Shown one piece after another: positions 12,929 through 19,140 of a stretch of DNA of 22,178 nt. This DNA comes from a virus, in IMG/VR virus record IMGVR_UViG_3300023234_000009, positions 1 through 22,178 of that record. One strand, written 5' to 3'. Positions within the stretch are counted from its first letter, which is position 1, and every line of letters starts with the position of its first letter. The position numbers and the translations under genes are program-made. The notes beneath the pieces were generated by a model. The model had not been told where the DNA came from. It did no database searches and was given only the letters and a program-made list of their open reading frames with translations.

Positions 12929-13018
12929 TTAGTTATTTTGTTTCTATAAGTATATATAAATATATATATATCAAAAAGGTGTTTTTGTTGATTATTTTTC
13001 ATTATTTAGTAATTTATA
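12929..13018 (-). promoter_or_regulatory. Candidate promoter region before the RHH/winged-helix operon
   Basis: No gene is seen in this gap. On the minus strand CACCTTTTTGATATATATAT and ATTTATATATACTTATAG occur at about 12947-12990, close in form to the region before the 354-residue gene (CTTTTCATATATATATTTAT). The shared T-run plus ATATATATATTTATATATA core before two separate units suggests a phage promoter class. Confidence 0.45.
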
Positions 13019-13165
13019 TTAATTCTTAATAGTGTTTATGTATATTTCATTTCCTATCATAATTATTATACCATCTTTTACAAGTTCAAGAAATGGTTTT
13101 TCTTTTTTAGTATCTAAAAATTTATCATATTCTGCATCGTCTTTAAATTTAAGTATTTTTTTCAT
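13019..13165 (-). CDS. Small protein of unknown function (48 aa)
   Basis: I choose the ATG at 13165 (MKKILKFKDDAEYDKFLDTK). The in-frame ATG at 13201 would start inside the left arm of the 30-bp inverted repeat and add the residues MGFALFKKTKTY, which are probably just translated repeat. The product is a short alpha/beta protein ending IIIMIGNEIYINTIKN. Not recognised. If transcription comes from the 354-residue gene, the hairpin before it may control its expression. Confidence 0.5.
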   Translation of the reverse strand: MKKILKFKDDAEYDKFLDTKKEKPFLELVKDGIIIMIGNEIYINTIKN

Positions 13166-13183
13166 ATATGTTTTTGTTTTTTT

Positions 13184-13283
13184 AAAAAGAGCAAAACCCA
13201 TATATTATTATATTACATATAAGCAATAGATTTTTTCTCTCTCTCTTTATAGTATATAATAATATATGGGTTTTGCTCTTTTT
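13184..13283. repeat. Perfect 30-bp inverted repeat with 40-base spacer
   Basis: Left arm 13184-13213 (AAAAAGAGCAAAACCCATAT then ATTATTATAT) is the exact reverse complement of the right arm 13254-13283. The spacer contains a CT repeat (CTCTCTCTCT). The right arm ends exactly at the stop codon of the 354-residue gene, so on the minus-strand mRNA this is a large stem just after that gene. Both arms encode MGFALF if translated outward, one on each strand. It could be a strong 3' end/attenuator, a recombination or protein-binding site, or a folded mRNA end. Confidence 0.9.
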
Positions 13284-14347
13284 CAAAATAATTTTTGATT
13301 ATCATCTTTCCAGTTTATTTTTCTATATTTTCTTACGGTTGGTATAGATAATCCAGTCTTACCTGATAAATCTTTATTAGTAATTTTTCTTTTATCTTGA
13401 AGCCATGTTATTCCATAAGATATTTTCTTATTATTTTGTTTTTCTTTTAATTTAGCCATTCCTTTATTCATATAATCTCTTTCTATTATACGCATTTGTT
13501 TTAGGTAATCTGGATTTTTCTTATCATAATAATTTAATGATAGGAAATTATATTCTTTATCTTGATAGAATAAAGAATTTCTACCACTCTCTTTATTTAA
13601 GATTAAGTATCTTCTTTCTTTGATTAAGTATCTTTGATTAAAATATATCTTTAAAGATTGTAGAATTTCATTTATTCTTTTTAAATTACTATTATCATCT
13701 TTTCTAATTGTAATAGATTTAATACGATTTTCTAATTCTTTTTTTTTAAATTCATCATCTGTATTTTCTATTTCATTTAATAATGATCGTTCATAAACAA
13801 TAGATGCTGATATAATTTTCTTTTTAAGTTTCTTATATGATTTAATATATTCTTTATTTTCTTCTAATTGTTTATATTCTACACTTGAATAACCTTCTCT
13901 GGTCATTATCTGTCCATTGATGACTTCTTCAATAGTTCTTGATTCTATATTTTCAAAAGGTGGTTCATATTTTATTTTTTCCACATTAGTTATTTCTAAT
14001 ACTTTTACAAATTTATTATATTGTCTTTGTAGTTTTTCATATTCCATATCCTTCATCTTATATTTCCATTTCATATAAGGTAGAATATACTTACTATTTT
14101 TATCCCCATTTAATTTGTATAATGTATATACCCTGGGTAGATTATATCTAAAATTTGAACTGAACCTTTCATAGTCATCCTTACTTGGTTCGTTCCATTC
14201 AGGTATAGATATAATATCAACACCATTTCTATATACAGAATATAGTTCATTATCTATAATATAATCTCTTTCGTTGCTTGTTGTTAGTTGTTTAAACCAA
14301 CCATCATTTAATTCTCCACTTTCTATATATCCATCTATCATATCCAT
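13283..14347 (-). CDS. Large charged protein with C-terminal helix-turn-helix (354 aa)
   Basis: Function not recognised. Residues 1-50 start MDMIDGYIESGELNDGWFKQ and include RDYIIDNELYSVYRNGVDII. Residues 95-260 are Lys/Glu-rich and probably coiled coil (KWKYKMKDMEYEKLQRQYNK, SYKKLKKKIISASIVYERS). The C-terminal 40 residues hold a good HTH: KRKITNKDLSGKTGLSIPTV then RKYRKINWKD. The helix-turn-helix (NKDLSGKTGLSIPTVRKYRK) resembles those in phage replication or packaging proteins. Its own TATATATA-type upstream region and the following inverted repeat mark it as a separately controlled unit. Candidate roles are regulator or DNA-replication organiser. Confidence 0.75.
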   Translation of the reverse strand: MDMIDGYIESGELNDGWFKQLTTSNERDYIIDNELYSVYRNGVDIISIPEWNEPSKDDYERFSSNFRYNLPRVYTLYKLNGDKNSKYILPYMKWKYKMKDMEYEKLQRQYNKFVKVLEITNVEKIKYEPPFENIESRTIEEVINGQIMTREGYSSVEYKQLEENKEYIKSYKKLKKKIISASIVYERSLLNEIENTDDEFKKKELENRIKSITIRKDDNSNLKRINEILQSLKIYFNQRYLIKERRYLILNKESGRNSLFYQDKEYNFLSLNYYDKKNPDYLKQMRIIERDYMNKGMAKLKEKQNNKKISYGITWLQDKRKITNKDLSGKTGLSIPTVRKYRKINWKDDNQKLF

Positions 14348-14425
14348 ATTCTTTTTATACTATATATATAAATATATATATGAAAAGTTTATTTTCATGA
14401 ATTATTTTTGTAATTAATAATGATT
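14348..14425 (-). promoter_or_regulatory. Candidate promoter before the 354-residue gene
   Basis: On the minus strand ATAAACTTTTCATATATATA then TTTATATATATAGTATAAAA precedes the ATG. It shares T-run plus ATATATATATTTATATATA with the region at 12951-12990 and, more loosely, with those before the scaffold, HNH and fibre genes. The rest of the gap shows nothing else. Confidence 0.45.
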
Positions 14426-15310
14426 CTATATTATATATTCTTTATCACTGCTGCTGATAAATTTGATATTAAATTGTGTGTCAGCCATTTTTAGTCCTCT
14501 TTTCAATTGATATTTGAAATTACTTGCGTGTGCTCTTTTAATAATTTCTGTTATATATGAGAAGGCGTTATTAAATTTTATATGATCGTATCCCATATAA
14601 TTTTGTATAGAATAGAGATATGTTTCCATCATAACATCATATCTAATATCTTCATCATAGTAATTAAATCTTTTATTTACTCCAACACATATTTCATATA
14701 TCATATGTTTAAGTTTTTCTGTTGTTGATCCTTTTCCTTTACTTAATATAACTTCATAAGTTAGTTCTATATTTTGTATATACCTTTTAGATGGTCCAAC
14801 TTTATATGGTCCTCTTTTCGGTGGTCTTTCTTTTTTCTTTCTTGGTTTTTTAACATAAGATAATCTTGCTTTAAGTTTTCTATCTTCATATCTTTCTTTC
14901 TTTTCTTCATCAGTAAGTCTTCCATAATTTCTTACAGCGAACCCTTTTTCTTTTCTTTGTTTTCTATATCTTTCCTTTGCTTTTATTCTATATCTTTCTT
15001 TTTTTTCTTCATCTGTTAAATGGCTTAAAGATATTCTTTTCGGTATATAATTAGATCTTTTTTTTGCTGCTTGTTTTTTATTATATTTTTTTATTTGTTC
15101 CTTTTGATGTTGAATCAATTCATCGGGTTCCATTGTAGATGGTTTTTTATTCCTTCTTGTTGGGTGAGATGTTTCAAGGTATAATTTTCTTTTTCTTTCT
15201 AACTTTTGATCGTATGTTAAACCTGTTAAGTAGATTCTACTATGAGGGTGAGATTTTCTATATTTATCTCTGGCTTCTATCTTTTGTTTTTCTGTATATA
15301 TTCTTTTCAT
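14426..15310 (-). CDS. T4 gp55-like sigma domain fused to a basic repetitive N-terminus (294 aa)
   Basis: Residues 1-175 are extremely basic with a repeated unit (LTDEEKKERYR at 98-108, LTDEEKKERYED at 132-143, weaker LTYDQKLERKRK at 31-42) and end in PKRGPYKVGPSK. Residues 180-271 resemble the T4 gp55 late sigma core: EKLKHMIYEICVGVNKRFNY, then DVMMETYLYSIQNYMGYD and KFNNAFSYITEIIKRA. The RFNY, acidic turn, Y(M)E and NAFSYIT pattern is the region 2-like helix set that binds RNA polymerase and melts the promoter. Known: gp55 recognises TATAAATA late promoters. Inference: this protein drives phage late transcription, with the basic arm aiding DNA binding. Resemblance is from memory of gp55; an HMM search would decide. 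Confidence 0.6.
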   Translation of the reverse strand: MKRIYTEKQKIEARDKYRKSHPHSRIYLTGLTYDQKLERKRKLYLETSHPTRRNKKPSTMEPDELIQHQKEQIKKYNKKQAAKKRSNYIPKRISLSHLTDEEKKERYRIKAKERYRKQRKEKGFAVRNYGRLTDEEKKERYEDRKLKARLSYVKKPRKKKERPPKRGPYKVGPSKRYIQNIELTYEVILSKGKGSTTEKLKHMIYEICVGVNKRFNYYDEDIRYDVMMETYLYSIQNYMGYDHIKFNNAFSYITEIIKRAHASNFKYQLKRGLKMADTQFNIKFISSSDKEYII

Positions 15311-15388
15311 AATTAATATAGGTTTTAAGAGTAAATAAGTTTAATATGATATATCCTATAGAAAAGATATTAAAGTGTCCCAGATCAA

Positions 15389-15715
15389 TTAAAAATCATA
15401 TTGGTCTTCATTTTTATCATCATCATCATCTTCATCATCTATTCCCATTTCAATTAAAATTGTATCATACATATTACCTACACTATCAACTGGTTTTTTA
15501 TCATCAAGTTTTCTTTGTATGTTATATATAAGTAAAAAGGCTTTTGTATATTCAAGTTTAGTATCCTTCATTATATCTGGGAGTTCATAATGATTTTGTT
15601 TTACTTTACAATAATATAGAATATCTTTTGTATTCCATTTTGAATAAGTGTCTAATATATCATCATAACTATATTCGTTATATGATTTAATTACATCAAC
15701 TATCTTTTGTTCCAT
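15389..15715 (-). CDS. Acidic-tailed protein of unknown function (108 aa)
   Basis: Not recognised. The body is helical with many aromatics (IVDVIKSYNEYSYDDILDTY, NTKDILYYCKVKQNHYELPD, YTKAFLLIYNIQRKLDDKKP). The end is an extreme acidic tail (GIDDEDDDDDKNEDQYDF). Acidic tails of this sort occur in DNA-mimic anti-defence proteins and in chaperone-like factors, but composition alone does not decide. It follows an intrinsic terminator, so it probably begins a new transcript, with TTTTTTATATATAAAAG upstream. Confidence 0.55.
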   Translation of the reverse strand: MEQKIVDVIKSYNEYSYDDILDTYSKWNTKDILYYCKVKQNHYELPDIMKDTKLEYTKAFLLIYNIQRKLDDKKPVDSVGNMYDTILIEMGIDDEDDDDDKNEDQYDF

Positions 15716-15730
15716 AAGGTTTTTTCTTTT

Positions 15731-15770
15731 ATATATAAAAAACCCTGGACCAAATCAAAAATCCAGGGTT
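15731..15770 (-). terminator. Intrinsic terminator on the minus strand
   Basis: A perfect 9-bp stem (AACCCTGGA at 15741-15749 against TCCAGGGTT at 15762-15770) with a 12-base loop is followed on the minus strand by a run of six T, then ATATATA. It lies about 65 bases after the stop of the 107-residue gene and ends the host-contact transcript. On the plus strand no T run follows, so it acts in one direction. Confidence 0.85.
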
Positions 15771-15786
15771 AATAAAAAATTATACA

Positions 15787-15806
15787 CGAACCTCATAGAG
15801 GTTTTA
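15787..15806 (-). other. Small hairpin upstream of the terminator
   Basis: AACCTC and GAGGTT form a 6-bp stem with a 3-base loop on the minus strand. A T run (TTTTTT) follows about 8 bases later. It may be a second, weaker terminator or an mRNA 3'-end structure. Confidence 0.35.
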
Positions 15807-15832
15807 CTTATATAAAGAAATTGTTAAAATGT

Positions 15833-16156
15833 TTATTTATCTTTATCATGATAGTAAGCACACTTACCAACTATATCAATTTGAAAGTCGGTTAGTTTTG
15901 ATAATATCAAATTCATAGTTTTAATCATTTCTTTATGTTCCTCTTTATTATCATTTGATAAATTGGTAATCTTTTCTCTATTCTTATCATTTTCATTTTC
16001 ACCCCAACTAACATGATCATTAAAAGTTTGTTTATTATTTATAATCATAATTTCTAATTCTTTTAGTTTCACATTTATCTTAACCCACAAACCAATTAAA
16101 AGGCCACTATAAAAAAGGACTATTGATACAATTGTAATTATTTCTGCTATTCCCAT
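15833..16156 (-). CDS. N-terminally anchored coiled-coil membrane protein (107 aa), possible lysis role
   Basis: Residues 4-26 form a transmembrane helix (AEIITIVSIVLFYSGLLIGL), followed by a coiled coil (KLKELEIMIINNKQTF, EKITNLSNDNKEEHKEMIKT, MNLILSKLTDF) and a Cys/His-containing end (VGKCAYYHDKDK). The product lies last in the tail-fibre transcript and just before a terminator. Known: holins, spanins and holin-associated proteins can have this size and topology, often at the end of the tail module. No endolysin is seen beside it, so the lysis role is only a possibility. It could also be a tail or membrane-contact protein. Confidence 0.55.
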   Translation of the reverse strand: MGIAEIITIVSIVLFYSGLLIGLWVKINVKLKELEIMIINNKQTFNDHVSWGENENDKNREKITNLSNDNKEEHKEMIKTMNLILSKLTDFQIDIVGKCAYYHDKDK

Positions 16157-16171
16157 AATTGATTTTATTTT

Positions 16172-17203
16172 TTATATTGTTCCTATTTTAACTCTATCAT
16201 TTCCTATATTATCAGCACCTACTAAAAATGTGGTTCCATCACCAGAAACAGCAACAACCGCTCCTCCATATACTAATGGATCAGTTTGTAAAGTCCAATT
16301 AACTCCATAATCATTTGATATATAAACCTCTGTATTACTACCACCTATCATCACTCTTCCATCACTACTCATATCACAATTCCAAGATATTATTGATAAA
16401 GGGTTAGCCCAAGATGTTCCATTGTCATTTGACACTAAAATTCCTCGAGTTCCACTATTACTTATCATAGAGTATATTATATACTTACCATCTGTTGATA
16501 TAGCACAATCATTTATAATAGAATCCGTTCCCACCATAACACTTTTTTGAGACCAGGTCGCTCCATAATTATTAGAGTATGTCGCAACAGCAGAACTAAA
16601 TGCCCATTGATAACGTCCGTCTCCACTAATAGCACAACAATTATGGTTATATAAATAACTTCGTTCCTCTGTCCAAGTTAGCCCAGTGTCAGTGCTTCTT
16701 AAAAAGTATTCTTTATTTGAACCTGTGGCACCATCATAACTCGAACCAACTCCCACTACTAATTGAAATCTACCATCATCACTCATATCAATGTCCATTA
16801 ATATGGAGTTGCCCCCTTTATATGTTAATCCACTATTAGGAAAAGTTACACCATAATCATTTGATATGGCTACTCTCCTCGTAGAACAGGAACCCTGATG
16901 TTGTCCGGTGTAAGATGTAGTTGCCGCAAAGACACCCACTGGTAGTTGAACCCAAGTGTCTGTGCCATAATTACTATTTTGGAAAGTATTATATAAATTA
17001 GCAAATAACATATATTGCCCAGTATAAGATATAGATGCCTTATTAAAGTATGGATTTCTAACCTGAACGAAAGGTGGTGATATAGTATCAAACCAATTAT
17101 TAACTTCGCCATTAAATTTAAGCATAATTAAATCTGGATCATAACTTTCATTATAAGTTCCGTTTATGATTAGTTTTTCATCATCTAAATATATTTGTGC
17201 CAT
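16172..17203 (-). CDS. Asp-box beta-propeller protein, probable tail/receptor-binding protein (343 aa)
   Basis: Five Asp-box (BNR-like) motifs are visible: ISNDYGVTF (113-121), STDTGLTW (170-177), YSNNYGATW (209-217), VSNDNGTSW (257-265) and ISNDYGVNW (295-303). Between them a second repeat recurs: MSDDGRF, ISGDGRYQW, ISTDGKYI, MSSDGRV and VSGDGTTF. Together they indicate a beta-propeller of about five to seven blades, the fold of sialidases and glycan-binding proteins. The N-terminus (MAQIYLDDEKLIINGTYN) is probably an attachment domain. No catalytic sialidase Arg/Tyr set could be identified, so binding is safer than cleavage. It lies among the fibre genes, supporting a host-surface role. 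Confidence 0.75.
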   Translation of the reverse strand: MAQIYLDDEKLIINGTYNESYDPDLIMLKFNGEVNNWFDTISPPFVQVRNPYFNKASISYTGQYMLFANLYNTFQNSNYGTDTWVQLPVGVFAATTSYTGQHQGSCSTRRVAISNDYGVTFPNSGLTYKGGNSILMDIDMSDDGRFQLVVGVGSSYDGATGSNKEYFLRSTDTGLTWTEERSYLYNHNCCAISGDGRYQWAFSSAVATYSNNYGATWSQKSVMVGTDSIINDCAISTDGKYIIYSMISNSGTRGILVSNDNGTSWANPLSIISWNCDMSSDGRVMIGGSNTEVYISNDYGVNWTLQTDPLVYGGAVVAVSGDGTTFLVGADNIGNDRVKIGTI

Positions 17204-17223
17204 ATATCATATTATTTTTATAT

Positions 17224-17292
17224 TTAAGCGAAGGTTCCGTTGCCTCCGCCCATTATTACTATATTGGTTCCGCTTAAATATATATTACCCAT
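17224..17292 (-). pseudogene. Remnant of a glycine-rich protein, 3' end (22 aa)
   Basis: The reading frame MGNIYLSGTNIVIMGGGNGT ends FA. The final NGTFA and the following bases resemble the 3' end of the 297-residue glycine-rich gene (DGTFALI and the same AAATATAAAAATAA-type trailer). The DNA around it is also similar, so it is probably a shrunken copy rather than a working gene, although a small displayed peptide cannot be excluded. Confidence 0.4.
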
Positions 17293-17334
17293 TATTTAAT
17301 TTTATTTTAAATATCACTTAAATTATATATTTTC

Positions 17335-17427
17335 TTATTGGTCTAACATATAAACTATCACCTTTATTTCTATTGTAACTAATAAAAGTATTTCATTTGT
17401 TATATTATTAAAATATATATCACTCAT
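17335..17427 (-). pseudogene. Remnant of a glycine-rich protein, 5' end (30 aa)
   Basis: MSDIYFNNITNEILLLVTIE followed by IKVIVYMLDQ. The start resembles that of the 297-residue protein (MSEIYFNTEQQNKILLSIVS). With the fragment at 17224-17292 it looks like both ends of a duplicated gene whose Gly-rich middle was lost. Confidence 0.4.
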
Positions 17428-17441
17428 TTTATATCTTATTT

Positions 17442-18335
17442 TTATATTAAAGCGAAAGTTCCATCACTTGTAAAAGTGTGTATCTTATCACCTCCGTCTG
17501 TTGTAATTGTTCCACCTGTCGCCAGGTTAGTTCCACTTGTATATCTAATGATTACTATACCTGAACCCCCTGCTTTACCTGATGCTACTGATGAAGCACC
17601 TGCTCCTCCACCGCCACCAGTGTTAGTTGTTCCTGATGCTCCATTATATATTGTCGTATCACTACCTTTTCCACCACCACCAAGTCCGCCTGATCCACCA
17701 TCAGCGTAGTCTAATGGACCTTGTGATCCACCTCCTCCACCACCAGCATAATAAGTCGCTGATCCAGATATACTTGTTGATATACCAACACCACCAGCAC
17801 CACCATTTCCACCAGTAATAGTTGAACCAGGAGTTCCATCAGCGCCAGCGCCACCGCCACCAGCACCTGTCCTATTGCCATCATAATCTCCACCATCTCC
17901 GCCTTGACTACCAGTTCCACCAGATAAACTATTTCCACCAGCACCACCACCGCATCCACCATCTAATCCAGCAGTATCCACAGTAGTTTGTCCAGGTGCT
18001 CCTCCACCGCCACCTAAAGCAGTTAGTTTATCAAACACACTATTACCACCATTGATGCCATAAGTATCGTTGCCTGTTACTGATGAACCACCTGATCCAA
18101 TTGTTACTGATGTTGAACCTGAAAAAGTATAACCAGTTAGTTCTATAAATCCACCAGCACCGCCACCACCACCACCATCACCAGCAGCATTTAATTCACC
18201 AGAAGCACCACTCCCTCCTCCACCAACTACTAAAACCCAGAAGTTTAGTTCTGTTGATAAAACAATCGTATTTCCACTAACGATGCTCAAAAGTATTTTA
18301 TTTTGTTGTTCGGTATTAAAATATATTTCACTCAT
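17442..18335 (-). CDS. Glycine-rich adhesin-like tail protein (297 aa)
   Basis: The start is MSEIYFNTEQQNKILLSIVS, and a conserved strand WVLVVGGGGSG at about residue 33-43 leads into about 215 residues of Gly-rich sequence (GDGGGGGGAGGFIELTGY, then GGGGAGADGTPG). The end carries SGIVIIRYTSGTN and a closing TFTSDGTFALI. Known: this layout, with a VLVVGGGG opening and GIVIIRY ... GTF closing, is widespread in phage tail and adhesin proteins. The Gly-rich part probably forms a polyglycine-II-like bundle that presents variable loops to the host. Function is inferred; decayed copies of its ends lie just downstream. Confidence 0.75.
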   Translation of the reverse strand: MSEIYFNTEQQNKILLSIVSGNTIVLSTELNFWVLVVGGGGSGASGELNAAGDGGGGGGAGGFIELTGYTFSGSTSVTIGSGGSSVTGNDTYGINGGNSVFDKLTALGGGGGAPGQTTVDTAGLDGGCGGGAGGNSLSGGTGSQGGDGGDYDGNRTGAGGGGAGADGTPGSTITGGNGGAGGVGISTSISGSATYYAGGGGGGSQGPLDYADGGSGGLGGGGKGSDTTIYNGASGTTNTGGGGGAGASSVASGKAGGSGIVIIRYTSGTNLATGGTITTDGGDKIHTFTSDGTFALI

Positions 18336-18353
18336 TTCATATCTTTATTTTTT

Positions 18354-19064
18354 TTATGCTGATGCTAATGTCCAGGTTGAACCACTAATATAAACATTAT
18401 ATAAAACTCCATCTGTATTATATATTTGTAATCCATCTATCGTTCCTGGGTCAGTTGATAATAAAAGTTTCGGTATTGTTAAAACTGGTGTATCATAAGT
18501 AAATCCAGCATCACTTGTTATACCACTTAAAGTTCCATCTACTCCATCTGTTCCACTTGTCCCTGCTGCTCCATCTGTTCCACTTGTCCCTGCTGCTCCT
18601 GTTGTTCCATCTATTCCACTTGTCCCTGCTGCTCCTGCTGCTCCTGTTGTTCCATCTGTTCCACTTGTCCCTGCTGCTCCTGTTGTTCCATCTGTTCCAC
18701 TTGTCCCTGCTGCTCCTGCTGCTCCTGTTGTTCCATCTGTTCCACTTGTCCCTGCTGCTCCTGTTGTTCCATCTGTTCCACTTGTCCCTGCTGCTCCTGC
18801 TGCTCCTGTTGTTCCATCTGTTCCTGCTGCACCTGCCACTCCTGATGTTCCACTTGTGCCTGCTACTCCTGATGCTCCATCTACTCCTGATGTTCCACTT
18901 GTGCCTGCACCACCACCACCACCAATAAGATTTACTTTAAGTGCTGCATTTACTGGATCATATACAGTGTTAATTACATCTGCTGCTGATCCATAATCAT
19001 ATACATTAAGAGTTTCACCTGAATATACGTTGTTTAATATTTTTGTTGTTGAATAATATCCCAT
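18354..19064 (-). CDS. Short collagen-like fibre protein (236 aa)
   Basis: Residues 1-50 are an N-terminal attachment part (MGYYSTTKILNNVYSGETLN). Residues 50-175 are Gly-X-Y triplets (GTS, GTD, GTT, GAA), including three 27-residue repeats encoded by an 81-bp tandem DNA repeat. The C-terminal 55 residues (SGITSDAGFTYDTPVLTIPK, then a Gly-Leu-Gln-Ile and Asp-Gly-Val-Leu-Tyr stretch) resemble the modules seen twice in the larger fibre. The start is supported by AAAGGA about 7 bases upstream. The protein probably trimerises into a thin fibre or decorates the tail; the repeat copy number may vary between isolates. Confidence 0.8.
   Translation of the reverse strand: MGYYSTTKILNNVYSGETLNVYDYGSAADVINTVYDPVNAALKVNLIGGGGGAGTSGTSGVDGASGVAGTSGTSGVAGAAGTDGTTGAAGAAGTSGTDGTTGAAGTSGTDGTTGAAGAAGTSGTDGTTGAAGTSGTDGTTGAAGAAGTSGIDGTTGAAGTSGTDGAAGTSGTDGVDGTLSGITSDAGFTYDTPVLTIPKLLLSTDPGTIDGLQIYNTDGVLYNVYISGSTWTLASA
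18570..18815 (-). repeat. 81-bp tandem repeat in the short collagen-like gene, about 3 copies
   Basis: The triplet order GTT GAA GAA GTS GTD GTT GAA GTS GTD recurs three times in a row (the third copy has GID once), giving an 81-bp DNA period. The bases are almost identical, so slippage or recombination should change copy number in frame. Ends are approximate. Confidence 0.8.
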
Positions 19065-19140
19065 TTTGTTCCTTTTGTTTTTTTAGTTAAACACAATCTA
19101 AAGATTGCGAACTTACTTATATATATAAAATGGTTAGTTT
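19065..19140 (-). promoter_or_regulatory. Candidate promoter before the short fibre gene
   Basis: On the minus strand CATTTTATATATATAAGTAA lies about 55-70 bases before the ATG, followed by a small CAATC/GATTG hairpin and an A-rich leader with AAAGGA. The motif matches the TATATATAAG seen elsewhere in the window. It lies just after the long fibre gene's stop. Confidence 0.4.

Noticed and set aside
15731-15770. Bidirectional terminator
   Set aside because: Only the minus strand has a T run after the stem; the plus strand is followed by A-rich DNA.
15833-16156. Confident holin call
   Set aside because: One transmembrane helix plus a coiled coil fits several protein types, and no endolysin gene is adjacent.
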